Source of the DNA: a bacterium
GTDB lineage: Bacteria > SZUA-182 > DTGQ01
Reading direction: 5' to 3'
NCBI GenBank assembly: GCA_040755755.1
Contig: JBFLZW010000087.1
Location: forward strand, 41,638 to 105,637
Length of the DNA stretch: 64,000 nt
Numbering within the stretch: the stretch's first letter is position 1; each line of letters begins with the position of its first letter. Below are positions 27,046-37,989 of this stretch, piece after piece. The notes under the pieces are model-generated. The model saw only the letters and a list, made by a program, of their open reading frames with translations. It was not told the DNA's origin and did no database searches. The position numbers and the translations under genes were made by a program.

Positions 27046-27270
27046 ATGGAAGGGAAGATACCGGCAACATTAAAAGATGCAGCTACAGCAACCTATCAGT
27101 TTGAAGAAATATTAAACCGTACTATCCTGGGTATAGGCTCTGTCTTTGGCTTGCTCAGCAGCAAAGCCGCCAGATCCCTTCACACCGGATATTGGCGGTC
27201 GTATGTATTCATTATTTTTTCTGCTATCATTCTCTTTATTCTGATGAACCTGTGGATTGCCAAGCCTTGA
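27046..27270 (+). CDS. Small membrane protein resembling the C-terminal tail of NuoL/HyfB
   Basis: 74 aa from ATG 27046, preceded by AAGGAGG. The sequence LNRTILGIGSVFGLLSSKAA then RSLHTGYWRSYVFIIFSAII resembles the C-terminal end of NuoL-type proteins, where an LQTGxxRxY motif precedes the last membrane helix. It has one C-terminal membrane segment and an amphipathic N-terminal half. As the first gene before two antiporter-like subunits, it probably contributes a detached transmembrane tail to that complex. This is inference from motif memory. Confidence 0.55.
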   Translation: MEGKIPATLKDAATATYQFEEILNRTILGIGSVFGLLSSKAARSLHTGYWRSYVFIIFSAIILFILMNLWIAKP

Positions 27271-27395
27271 AGGAGTGTAATAGCTAACCGAAGACTCAGA
27301 AAGAATAATTTTAAGTTTACCTATCTGTCACTTTTTCCCTCCGTCACTTTCCCCAGCATGACGAGGCAACAAAGAGATGTGAGCTTGGAGGAAAA

Positions 27396-28910
27396 ATGAT
27401 TGTATACCACCTTATTTCCATTCTTGTAATACCCCTTGTAGGCATAGGTGCCTTAAGTATCCTCGGCAAATGGCATTCAGACCGCTACGGAGGCATTATT
27501 ACCACCGCTACCTGCGGTTTGGTGCTGGTTCTTGCCTCACTGATCTACCCGTATATCAATACGGCCCAGACCTTTAAATACCAGATGGATATCGGCTTGC
27601 CAATCCCCTTTTCCCTGTATCTCGATGCCATGGGTTACCTCATGGTTATCGTCGTTTCATTCCTGTGGCTTATGGCCTCGTGGTACTCGATTGAATACAT
27701 GAAGAAAGAGCACGATCAGCGTCGCTTTCATATCTTTTCACTTTTTTCCCTGTTCGGCATGCTGGGGATGGTGACGACCGGAAATCTCCTCAGCCTGTAT
27801 ATTTTCTTTGAAGTCATGAGCATTCTGTCATATTTCCTGGTCATTCATGAGGAAAGTCCACGGGCCATGCGGGCTGGTGCTCAGTATCTTTTTATGGGAA
27901 TAATCGGCGGCCTGATTCTCCTGGCGGCAATTATCATGACCTATCTTGAGGCAGGCAGCCTGGATATGTCGGGAACTGGGCTTTTCCTGCTTCACGAAAG
28001 CCCGCATTTTGTCTGGATATTCTGGGCTTATATCTTTGGATTTGCGGTCAAGGCGGGCATGTTTCCCGTTCATGTCTGGCTGCCCGAAGCCCACCCGATA
28101 GCCCCGACCCCGGCCAGCGTTCTGCTGTCGGCAGTGATGATCAAGGCCGGAGCTTACGGAATTATCAGGACTATCTATGCTGTGTACGGTTCATTCCTGG
28201 TTATGGACCACTACTTTAACCAGATCATCCTGTTCGCGGCAGTCGTGACCATGATTCTGGGATCAGTTGCAGCCCTGGCCCAGACTGAATTAAAAAGGCT
28301 GCTGGCCTATTCTTCCATCGCCCAGATCGGCTACGTGATTCTGGGGGCCACGCTCCTGTCAAAGGAGGGCCTGATGGGCAGCGTTCTCCATATCTTCAAC
28401 CATGCTCTGATGAAAGGTGTACTCTTTATGGGTGCCGGAGCCATCGCCTATCAGACCGGTCTGAAAAATATCAAGGACCTGAAAGGAATCAGCCGGAAGA
28501 TGCCCCTGACCATGCTGACTTTTACCATCGCTGTCTGCTCGATCATCGGTTTTCCACCCTTTGTCGGCTTTATCAGCAAGTGGTTTCTCGCTCTCGGTGC
28601 TCTCAGCTCAGCGCAGGGGAAGGTTATCAGCTCCACAAGCTCACTCATCATTATCGGCAGCCTTATCTTGAGCAGCATCCTCAATGCGATCTACTTCGGC
28701 CCCCTGGTCATCAATGGCTGGTTCGGGCATGATGGAGACAATCCCCACGGCCATGCGCTGCCGGTATCTTCAAAAATCAGCGATCCCGGATGGAACATGC
28801 TGCTGCCCATGATGATCTTGACCAGCGGAATCGTCCTTTTTGCCATATTTCCTGGATTCCCCCTGAGCCTGGCAAGGCGGGTGGCGGGATCTTACCTGAA
28901 AATCTGGTGA
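27396..28910 (+). CDS. Proton-pumping antiporter-like membrane subunit (NuoM/NuoN/MrpD type)
   Basis: 504 aa, about 14 membrane helices, GGAGG before the ATG. Key charged residues of the family are present: E139 in helix 5 (IFFEVMSILSY), K219 in helix 7 (GFAVKAGMFPVHVWLPEAHP), K250 in helix 8 (VMIKAGAYG) and K395 in helix 12 (GFISKW). These form the proton path in complex I and Mrp antiporters. No quinone, NADH or hydrogenase module is nearby, so an Mrp-like H+/Na+ antiport role is possible. It is followed by a second such subunit after 15 bp. Confidence 0.85.
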   Translation: MIVYHLISILVIPLVGIGALSILGKWHSDRYGGIITTATCGLVLVLASLIYPYINTAQTFKYQMDIGLPIPFSLYLDAMGYLMVIVVSFLWLMASWYSIEYMKKEHDQRRFHIFSLFSLFGMLGMVTTGNLLSLYIFFEVMSILSYFLVIHEESPRAMRAGAQYLFMGIIGGLILLAAIIMTYLEAGSLDMSGTGLFLLHESPHFVWIFWAYIFGFAVKAGMFPVHVWLPEAHPIAPTPASVLLSAVMIKAGAYGIIRTIYAVYGSFLVMDHYFNQIILFAAVVTMILGSVAALAQTELKRLLAYSSIAQIGYVILGATLLSKEGLMGSVLHIFNHALMKGVLFMGAGAIAYQTGLKNIKDLKGISRKMPLTMLTFTIAVCSIIGFPPFVGFISKWFLALGALSSAQGKVISSTSSLIIIGSLILSSILNAIYFGPLVINGWFGHDGDNPHGHALPVSSKISDPGWNMLLPMMILTSGIVLFAIFPGFPLSLARRVAGSYLKIW

Positions 28911-28925
28911 AGGGAGGAAAACACT

Positions 28926-30899
28926 ATGGATCATTCTCAAACCATACAGGTTTTAACCTCGGCCATCAGTCAAAAAGCAGCACTTCCGGCAATCATCATT
29001 CTTTTACCCCTGTTGGGTGCTCTTCTTACCCTGCTCTGCCACAAAAATCACAAGCTCAGGAATGTCCTGGTCATCCTGACCTCTCTGACCACTCTGGCCC
29101 TGGTACTATCACTGTATCAGGCGGCAGTCCCGGGGATTCATATCGGCGGACGCTGCTATCAGGGAATCGCCTATAACCTGCCATCCATCCTGGGCGTCAA
29201 CCTTTCTCTCGGTCTCGATGGCATCGGGTTTTTATTCGTCCTCATCACCGCCTTTGTCTGGGCTGTCGCTTTTCTCTTTGCCACCAGCTATATGGCCCAT
29301 GAGCATGCTCAGGGGAGGTTCTTTCTCTTCATGCTCCTTACCTTTGGAGCCAACCTGGCTGTCTTTTTGACCAAAGATCTTTTCTCCCTGTTCATCTTTT
29401 TCGAGCTGATGACTCTTTTTTCCTATGTCCTGGTCATCCATGAAGAAACACCTGAAGCCATGGCCGCAGGCAACTTCTATATTTTCATGAGTGTTATAGG
29501 CGGTCTCCTGATCCTTGGATCGATCGTCATTCTCTCCTTTTATACCGGAACAACCGCTATCCAGCCGCTTTCAGAGCTGGTGAACAGCCGGCTTTCGACT
29601 CCACTCAAATATCTCATCACCTTCGGTTTCATTGCCGGCTTCGGCATCAAGGCAGGCATGTTCTTCCTCCATGTCTGGCTGCCCAAGGCTCATCCGGTAG
29701 CTCCGACACCGGCCAGCGCCATACTGTCAGGCCTGATCGTCAAGGTCGGAATTTACGGGATTATCAGAAGCCTGTATACCCTGTTTACTCCGATTACGGT
29801 TGAGACAGAGTACCTTATGGCTGTTCTGGGTTATATCCTGATCTTTGCCGGCGTGATAACCATGTTCGGCGGAATGGTCAATGCCCTGCTGGATAAAAAT
29901 TGCAAAAGAGTCCTGGCCTACTCTACGGTCAGTCAGATGGGATATATTATTCTGGGGATCGGATGCGCTCTGTATTTAGGCGCTGAAGGGGCCATGGGAC
30001 TGGCCGGGAGCCTGTATCATGTCATCAATCATGCCCTGTTTAAATCCGCCCTGTTCCTGGCTATCGGAGTAGTCTATTTTTCTACCCGCGAGCTTCAGAT
30101 GAATAAACTTGGCGGGTTGTGGAAGCACCTGCCGATGACTGCCGCTGTTTACGTAATAGCGGCTTTCAGCATCGCAGGCTTTCCCGGGTTTGGCGGTTTT
30201 GCCAGTAAAACCATGCTGCACCATGCTATCGTGGAAGCCTACGAGCATTCCGCTCACTTTTCTCCTTTCCACCAGCCCGATCCATGGTTGAGGTTTGCCG
30301 AATTCATCTTTCTGATTACTGCCTCAGGAACCCTCTGCTATATCATCAAGATGTTTATCGCTGTCTTCCTGCCTTCGTCCCTGACCGACCTCCAGCCCAA
30401 GGCCCCGCCGGTATACCGGGAAACATGGGCCATGAGGGCTGCTCTTGCCTGCCTTGGCGGAGCGATCATCGTAATCGGCATATGGCCGAACCTGCTGCTC
30501 GAATATATCATCGGCCCGCTGCTGGCTCTTTTCGGTTTTAATCCGGCTTCGCACGCCTATCACCTCATATACAACAGCCATGCCCTGGCAGGAAGCGTGA
30601 AGTCCACCCTGCCACTCCTCTATGATCCCAAAACCTGGTCACTGCTGGGCCCGGAAACTCTTCATAATATCCAGAACGTCGGAGTCGTGATTATTGGAAC
30701 TTCGATCTACTTCATGTTCGACTATGGCATCCATTTGTTTGATCTGGCGATACCTCAAAAGCTTACGGTGGCTTACTGGTATCAGCGGGGCTATGATTTC
30801 TTTCTCTCCCTGTTGGGACCGGTGCGAAAAATTCTTGCTGTCTGGGACAGAATTGTTTCCTTTATCATGGTTGAATTGTGGCTGATCAGCGAGGATTGA
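28926..30899 (+). CDS. Second antiporter-like membrane subunit (NuoL/MrpA/HyfB type)
   Basis: 657 aa, preceded by GGGAGG. The core again has E160 (FIFFELMTLFSY), K242 (GFGIKAGMFFLHVWLPKAHP), K273 (LIVKVGIYG) and K428 (GFASKTML). An extra C-terminal region of about 200 residues has more membrane helices and ends in a conserved-looking GYDFFLSLLGPVRKILAVWD. With the 504-aa partner and the small tail protein it should form a membrane complex that moves H+ and perhaps Na+. It ends 6 bp before a perfect hairpin. Confidence 0.85.
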   Translation: MDHSQTIQVLTSAISQKAALPAIIILLPLLGALLTLLCHKNHKLRNVLVILTSLTTLALVLSLYQAAVPGIHIGGRCYQGIAYNLPSILGVNLSLGLDGIGFLFVLITAFVWAVAFLFATSYMAHEHAQGRFFLFMLLTFGANLAVFLTKDLFSLFIFFELMTLFSYVLVIHEETPEAMAAGNFYIFMSVIGGLLILGSIVILSFYTGTTAIQPLSELVNSRLSTPLKYLITFGFIAGFGIKAGMFFLHVWLPKAHPVAPTPASAILSGLIVKVGIYGIIRSLYTLFTPITVETEYLMAVLGYILIFAGVITMFGGMVNALLDKNCKRVLAYSTVSQMGYIILGIGCALYLGAEGAMGLAGSLYHVINHALFKSALFLAIGVVYFSTRELQMNKLGGLWKHLPMTAAVYVIAAFSIAGFPGFGGFASKTMLHHAIVEAYEHSAHFSPFHQPDPWLRFAEFIFLITASGTLCYIIKMFIAVFLPSSLTDLQPKAPPVYRETWAMRAALACLGGAIIVIGIWPNLLLEYIIGPLLALFGFNPASHAYHLIYNSHALAGSVKSTLPLLYDPKTWSLLGPETLHNIQNVGVVIIGTSIYFMFDYGIHLFDLAIPQKLTVAYWYQRGYDFFLSLLGPVRKILAVWDRIVSFIMVELWLISED

Positions 30900-30904
30900 T
30901 ATGA

Positions 30905-30933
30905 GTGGTCAGTGGCCACTGGCCACTGACCAC
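30905..30933. repeat. Perfect GGCCACT palindrome after the antiporter operon
   Basis: GTGGTCAGTGGCC (30905-30917) pairs with GGCCACTGACCAC (30921-30933) over a 3-nt loop. It starts 5 bp after the stop codon and may terminate or stabilise the antiporter mRNA; no T-tract follows. It belongs to the dispersed GGCCACT repeat family. Confidence 0.7.
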
Positions 30934-31317
30934 CCTCATCTGCTGGCTCCTCGCTCCTGCGATGTAACGATGAATCTTCAAATCTGCCGATATTTACTCA
31001 CTCGTTGTAGAATGAAATATGGGCTGACGTATACTGCTGTCTTGAGTGAGAGATGATTTCTGCTGGAGTTTTTATGACAGCAGGTCGAAAATCGTACTTG
31101 ACAGCTTGAAATTCACAATGCTATAATCCCAAAAATCAAATTCCATGAAACTATTTTCGGCCTCAATTCCCCAGCAAGTGATGTATTTTTTATGTCAAAT
31201 TACCCGAATTCCGTTTGAAATTTGTCTGAGTATCTGTTATTCTTTTATTGGTAACTGTCATAAAATTTACGACAGTATGGTACATTAAGCAGCGTTATTG
31301 TGTGGTTAGGAGGGTGC
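30934..31317 (+). other. atp operon leader region
   Basis: About 385 bp without a gene. It holds the promoter at 31098-31127 and a leader of roughly 180 nt before atpB. A short inverted repeat ACTGTC...GACAGT lies near 31255-31277. No atpI (uncI) gene is visible. Confidence 0.4.
31098..31127 (+). promoter_or_regulatory. Extended -10 sigma-70-type promoter of the F-ATPase operon
   Basis: TTGACA at 31098-31103, an 18-nt spacer ending in TGC, TATAAT at 31122-31127. Apart from part of the spacer it repeats the promoter before the antiporter genes (26920-26949), suggesting equal strength and possibly joint control. Confidence 0.75.
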
Positions 31318-32085
31318 ATGGGACAGGGTATTCATTTCCTCAGTATTGGTGAGTCTTTTTTCTGGACCCTGGTTGTAACCGGGGGATTGTTTGTATTTTC
31401 AAAACTGGCCCTGAGCAAGAAAAACCTGGGGGTGCCGCAAGGTCTCCAGAATATTGCCGAGGGTCTTGTCGAGTTTATGCTCAACATGTTTGAGCCCGAG
31501 TTAGGCAAGAAGCTTATGCCGCTCGTCCTCCCCTTTCTCGGAACATTCTTCCTTTTTATCCTTGTTTCGAATATCTTCCTCCTCATACCTTTCACCCAAT
31601 GTCCTACCGGGGATCTGAGCACGACCGTCGCACTGGCGGTTATCTCGATTGTCGGTATCCACATTCTCAGTATTAAACTGAAAGGTCCCAAAAAGTATAT
31701 AACCGATTGGATCAATCCTTATCCGGAGCTGACTCAGAAGGCGGAGGGGGAAGAGGAAAAAACCGGCATTATGAAAAAGTTCAGCGGCTTCCTGTTTTCC
31801 TCGATGATGAGAATTATTGTCGGGTTACTGATAATCCTCCATGTAATGGATAACGGTGCCCGGCTCCTGTCGCTTTCTTTTCGACTTTTCGGGAATATCT
31901 TTGGCGAGCATACGGTATATGCCATGGTATCTCAGGTAGCCATGGGAACCTATAAAATGATTGTACCGTTATTCATTCCCTTATTAGTTCTCCTGATCGA
32001 CGTCCTGGCGGCTACAATTCAGACAATTGTTTTTTGCATGTTAAGCACTTTTTATCTGAAAGAAGAAGCTGCAATTCACCATTAA
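31318..32085 (+). CDS. atpB: F-type ATPase subunit a
   Basis: 255 aa from ATG 31318, chosen because AGGAGG lies just upstream; a GTG at 31300 is less likely. Five or six membrane helices. SLSFRLFGNIFGEH carries the essential arginine, and the last helix IDVLAATIQTIVFCMLSTFY is conserved. It forms the ion channels next to the c-ring. First gene of the atpBEFAGDC cluster. A charged insertion (KAEGEEEKTG) lies in a cytoplasmic loop. Confidence 0.93.
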   Translation: MGQGIHFLSIGESFFWTLVVTGGLFVFSKLALSKKNLGVPQGLQNIAEGLVEFMLNMFEPELGKKLMPLVLPFLGTFFLFILVSNIFLLIPFTQCPTGDLSTTVALAVISIVGIHILSIKLKGPKKYITDWINPYPELTQKAEGEEEKTGIMKKFSGFLFSSMMRIIVGLLIILHVMDNGARLLSLSFRLFGNIFGEHTVYAMVSQVAMGTYKMIVPLFIPLLVLLIDVLAATIQTIVFCMLSTFYLKEEAAIHH

Positions 32086-32148
32086 TATAACGAAAGCAGC
32101 ATTACCCATCAACTTAACTTTTAATTTTTGAATGGAGGTATAATTATC

Positions 32149-32409
32149 ATGGATAGTATGAGCTTGCTGAAAATGGTTGCAACCTTTAGTGCGGTTATTC
32201 CTATTGCTATCGGGTCCATGGGTGCGGCTTTGGGTATGTCGAAAATTGGTATGGCTGCACTGGAAGGTATTGCCAGGCAACCTGAAATGGCCGGGAGAAC
32301 CTTCACCACCATGCTGATCGCTATGGCTCTTATTGAAGCTCTGGCCATTTACTGCTTGCTGATTTCCTTGATTCTTCTTTTCGGAAATCCGTATATTCCT
32401 CACGTTTAA
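32149..32409 (+). CDS. atpE: F-type ATPase subunit c, proton-type ligand pattern
   Basis: 86 aa from ATG 32149, with GGAGG upstream (a TTG at 32128 is discarded). Two membrane helices joined by the ARQPE loop. The ion-binding carboxylate is E63 (ALIEALAIY). Na+-binding c subunits such as that of Ilyobacter have Gln in helix 1 and Ser/Thr directly after the Glu; here these positions are Met30 and Ala64. The ring should therefore be proton-specific. This is inference by alignment from memory. Confidence 0.93.
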   Translation: MDSMSLLKMVATFSAVIPIAIGSMGAALGMSKIGMAALEGIARQPEMAGRTFTTMLIAMALIEALAIYCLLISLILLFGNPYIPHV

Positions 32410-32467
32410 GCAGAAAAGAGAGGGTAAGCCTTTTTCATTTTCCATACTCAGTAAAGGTGGATAAACC

Positions 32468-32968
32468 ATGCTAGGGTTTAACTTTGTAAAGTTTTTGTTT
32501 AGTATACTTAACTTTGTAGTGCTCATGATTCTTCTGAAGAAATTTTTCTTTCAGAAAATCCTCGATATTCTCGAAGAGCGGAAGGCCAAGGTTGCCGCAG
32601 AGCTGGCTACAGCGGATGCAGCGAGGGCGGAAGTAGCGAAATTGAGGGAGAGTGGAGAAAAGATCGTACTCACAGCCAGGCAGGAGGGAGAAGTAATTCT
32701 CAAAAAGGCCCGGGAAACTGCGGATCAGATCATCGCTCAAGCCAAGGCTGAAGCGGCTGTAGTTGTTCAGGAGGCCAAAGCAGGCATTGAGCGCGAAAAG
32801 GAAGAGATCCGGCGGGAGATGTATTCCATGTTAGTCGATCTGGTATCCTTGGCTTCCCGGAAAGTCATGTATGGATCAATTAATGAGGATCATCAGAAAG
32901 CATTAATTGAAAGTGCCGTTGGGCACAGCCTTAGGCAGTCATACCTGCGAGGAGGAATGACTAATTAA
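32468..32968 (+). CDS. atpF: F-type ATPase subunit b
   Basis: 166 aa. N-terminal membrane helix (FVKFLFSILNFVVLMILLKK) followed by a long charged coiled coil (LEERKAKVAAELATADAARA and onward). This is the peripheral stalk. In most operons atpH (delta) follows; here atpA follows directly, with a delta-like domain fused to it. Confidence 0.9.
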   Translation: MLGFNFVKFLFSILNFVVLMILLKKFFFQKILDILEERKAKVAAELATADAARAEVAKLRESGEKIVLTARQEGEVILKKARETADQIIAQAKAEAAVVVQEAKAGIEREKEEIRREMYSMLVDLVSLASRKVMYGSINEDHQKALIESAVGHSLRQSYLRGGMTN

Positions 32969-33025
32969 CTTTTAATCCCAGAGTAACTGACTTCTGAATA
33001 AGGGTCGTCAGGGAAGGTTAAGGTT

Positions 33026-34849
33026 ATGAAAGATATTTTACAGCAGGATTTGAAAGAGGTTCTCTCCGAATGTAAGCTACCGCTGATCCTCCTCACCTCT
33101 GTTCCTCTCAATAACAATTTTGTGAACAGCCTGGAACAAAAGCTGTCAGAAATGGCTGACCGCAAGATCCAAATCCGGGTTTTTGAGGATTCAAAGCAGG
33201 AAGGGAGTGTTCTTTTCCTGACTGAAGAATTAAAAATCAACCTGGATATCCGGCATTCCTTTGCCGATGCGCTTGAGGAAAAGCTGCGAATGCTGCGGGA
33301 AGGAATCGATGTTGCCAAGGTTGGTGATGTAACGAGCCAGATCAGGCAGCTTATTGAGTCCACTGAGCCAGCTTTTAAAGTGGATGATATCGGCCACGAG
33401 GGAATAGTTCTGGAAGTCGGAGATGGAACCGCCCGCGTATCCGGCCTGGGGAAGGTCGGCTACAACGAAGTTGTCCAGTTTGAAAACGGCGGCTACGGCA
33501 TGGCCTTCAACCTGGAGCGCAACAGTGTGGGATGCATTTTGCTCACTCCCGAGGAAGAGGTGCCGGAGGGAAGCCGGGTAATCAGTACAGGTAAGCTGAT
33601 GCAGGTTCCGGTCGGAGACGGGATGATCGGCAGAATCGTCAATGCCATGGCCATGCCGATCGATGGCAAGGGAAGGATCGAGTCCAACAAATTCCGGTTG
33701 ATCGAGCGCAAAGCCCCCGGAGTTATGCTCAGGAAATCGGTCTGTGAGCCGGTGCAGACCGGCATCAAAGCCATCGATGCTCTGGTTCCGATTGGACGGG
33801 GACAGCGGGAGCTGATTATCGGTGACCGGAAGATCGGCAAGACCGCTCTGGCCGTGGATACCATCATTAACCAGAAAAACTCCGATTTGATCTGCATCTA
33901 TTGCGCTATCGGACAAAAAGCAGCAGCCGTAGCCAAGGTAGTTCACGTCCTCCAGAAAGAAGGCGCTCTGAAGCACACGATTATCGTTGCCGCCCTGTCG
34001 AATGAACAGACCGCTTTCCGGTTCCTTGCTCCCTATACTGCCTGCGCCATTGGCGAGGAATTCATGGAGCAGGGGCGGCATGCCCTGGTCATCTACGATG
34101 ATCTTTCAAAGCATGCCATGTCATACCGGGAAATGTCCGCCCTGCTCAAGCGACCGATCGGCCGGGAAGCCTATCCGGGTGATATTTTCTATATCCATTC
34201 GCGGCTTCTTGAGAGGGCGGCCAAACTGCGAGATGATCTGGGAGGAGGCTCATTAACGGCCCTGCCCATTATCGAAACCCTGGGTGGAGATGTTACTTCC
34301 TATATATCAACCAATGTTATTTCGATTACCGATGGACAGATATACCTCCAGGGCGAGTTGTTCAACACCGGTTTCCGGCCTGCTATCAATGTCGGTCTTT
34401 CGGTATCCCGCGTTGGTGGTGCCGCTCAACTGAAGGGTATGAAACGAGTAGCCGGTCGTATGAGGGTGGACTTGTCACAGTACCATGAAATGGCTGCCTT
34501 CGTAAAATTCGGGGCTGAGCTGGATGAGGCCACCAAAGCCCAATTGGCCCGTGGTGAACGCGGACGGGAGCTTCTCAAGCAGATTCAATATGCCCCAATG
34601 CCGGTCGAGGAGCAGATCGCTGTCATTTATGCAGTAGTCAACGGTTTTGTAGATGACATTCCGGTCAAGAGGATGAGTGAATTTGAAAAGGAGTTTGTCA
34701 CCTATATTCGTCAGAATGTTCCTGCAATATTCGCCAAAATTCTCGAACTGAAAGATGTCAACCAGGAAACCGAAGGGTTGTTGAAAAAGGCAATTACCGA
34801 ATTCAAGAGCGTTTTTACTGCGGGCGACAAGGTAATGCAGGGGAAATGA
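33026..34849 (+). CDS. atpA: F-type ATPase alpha subunit with N-terminal delta (OSCP)-like domain
   Basis: 607 aa, about 100 longer than normal alpha subunits. Residues 18-93 ([55 protein letters not shown]) resemble the C-terminal domain of the delta subunit, which has SAxPL...EKLxKKVxL...GxVxxxGDxxIDxSVRxxLExL. True alpha begins near residue 100: [13 protein letters not shown], Walker A GDRKIGKT (266-273), arginine-finger region [12 protein letters not shown]. The N-terminal helical domain of delta, which caps F1, is missing. No separate atpH exists in the operon. Confidence 0.92.
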   Translation: MKDILQQDLKEVLSECKLPLILLTSVPLNNNFVNSLEQKLSEMADRKIQIRVFEDSKQEGSVLFLTEELKINLDIRHSFADALEEKLRMLREGIDVAKVGDVTSQIRQLIESTEPAFKVDDIGHEGIVLEVGDGTARVSGLGKVGYNEVVQFENGGYGMAFNLERNSVGCILLTPEEEVPEGSRVISTGKLMQVPVGDGMIGRIVNAMAMPIDGKGRIESNKFRLIERKAPGVMLRKSVCEPVQTGIKAIDALVPIGRGQRELIIGDRKIGKTALAVDTIINQKNSDLICIYCAIGQKAAAVAKVVHVLQKEGALKHTIIVAALSNEQTAFRFLAPYTACAIGEEFMEQGRHALVIYDDLSKHAMSYREMSALLKRPIGREAYPGDIFYIHSRLLERAAKLRDDLGGGSLTALPIIETLGGDVTSYISTNVISITDGQIYLQGELFNTGFRPAINVGLSVSRVGGAAQLKGMKRVAGRMRVDLSQYHEMAAFVKFGAELDEATKAQLARGERGRELLKQIQYAPMPVEEQIAVIYAVVNGFVDDIPVKRMSEFEKEFVTYIRQNVPAIFAKILELKDVNQETEGLLKKAITEFKSVFTAGDKVMQGK

Positions 34850-34869
34850 CGGGCTAAAGGGATAAATCG

Positions 34870-35802
34870 ATGTCACAAAAACTGATTGAATTACGGCATC
34901 ACATCCAGAGTGTGGATAATATCAAGGCAACTACTCAAACCATGTCCACCGTTGCTGCCGCCAAGTTAGCCCGTTCGAGAAACAAGGCGATCTCCCTGCG
35001 GACCTATGCAGAAAAGATGCGGGAAATTGTTCACGTTCAATCCTACTATATTGCAGAAATGGGCGATAGAGTTGCGGATATTTCGCCGCTGTTCCGGTCA
35101 AAGCGCATTGAAGGGGGAAAAATCGTCTTTGTGGTCATTGGCTCTGATATCGGCATGTGCGGGAGCTATAACGGACAGATTGGCCGACTGGCCCAGAGCA
35201 GGATCCAGGAATTGCAGGGGGAGGGCCAGACATGTGCCGTCTATTGCAAGGGCATTAAAAGCGAGGAATTTTTTCGACGAAAGACGAAAATCCCTATCCT
35301 TGGTATGGAAAAATGGTCTGAGGAAGGAGTGTCGATCAATGATGCCATCAACCTGCTGGTGACTATGGTCAAGCTCTTTAATCAGGATGATGTCAATGAG
35401 GTTCACTGTGCCTATACGAAATTCTACAGCCCGGTCAAACGGGAGCCGGCAATTTTAAAGATGCTCCCGTTGAGTTTCGATGTCCTGGCTGCAGGCAAAT
35501 ATCAGGTCTTCGAGGACTGGATCTATGAGCCGGATCCCATTTCCATCTTGAGAGACCTTATTCCGACGTATTTCCGGATCCATGTTTTCGATATGCTGCT
35601 TGAGTCCTACGCCAGTGAACAGGGTGCACGGATGATGGCTATGGAAGAGGCCTCTGACAGAGCAGAGGAAACCCTGCGGGAATTGCGGATCAGCTATAAC
35701 AAGATGCGAAGGGACTTGATAACCCTGGACCTGTTGGGAATCTTAAGCGCAGCAAACGTAATTGAGCTGGAAGCAGCCAAGAAAGCAGGCGGCTTATTAT
35801 AA
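34870..35802 (+). CDS. atpG: F-type ATPase gamma subunit
   Basis: 310 aa. N-terminal helix LIELRHHIQSVDNIKATTQT followed by MSTVAAAKL and C-terminal helix EEASDRAEETLRELRISYNK form the rotor coiled coil; the middle Rossmann-like domain contains VIGSDIGMCGSYNGQ. It transmits rotation between the c-ring and the alpha/beta hexamer. The C-terminus (ITLDLLGILSAANVIE) is somewhat divergent from the usual ITxEIxEIVxGAxA. Confidence 0.93.
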   Translation: MSQKLIELRHHIQSVDNIKATTQTMSTVAAAKLARSRNKAISLRTYAEKMREIVHVQSYYIAEMGDRVADISPLFRSKRIEGGKIVFVVIGSDIGMCGSYNGQIGRLAQSRIQELQGEGQTCAVYCKGIKSEEFFRRKTKIPILGMEKWSEEGVSINDAINLLVTMVKLFNQDDVNEVHCAYTKFYSPVKREPAILKMLPLSFDVLAAGKYQVFEDWIYEPDPISILRDLIPTYFRIHVFDMLLESYASEQGARMMAMEEASDRAEETLRELRISYNKMRRDLITLDLLGILSAANVIELEAAKKAGGLL

Positions 35803-35817
35803 CTTTTTTATCGATGA

Positions 35818-37835
<2,018 letters not shown>

Positions 37836-37902
37836 CATAAGCGGAATCACTTTCACTACGCTATGCCTGATGAGGAAAGACAAAACAGGCACAGAGAGAG
37901 AG

Positions 37903-37928
37903 ACAGCGGTTTTGGCCGCTGTGTTTTT
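37903..37928 (+). terminator. Rho-independent terminator of the F-ATPase operon
   Basis: ACAGCGG (37903-37909), a 6-nt loop, CCGCTGT (37916-37922), then GTTTTT. It lies 68 bp after the atpC stop. Confidence 0.75.
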
Positions 37929-37989
37929 CTCTGTGCCTTTTGTGTTTTCCTGAAATTATTTTTGTATTTAGGGGAGGGAACCCGAAAAG

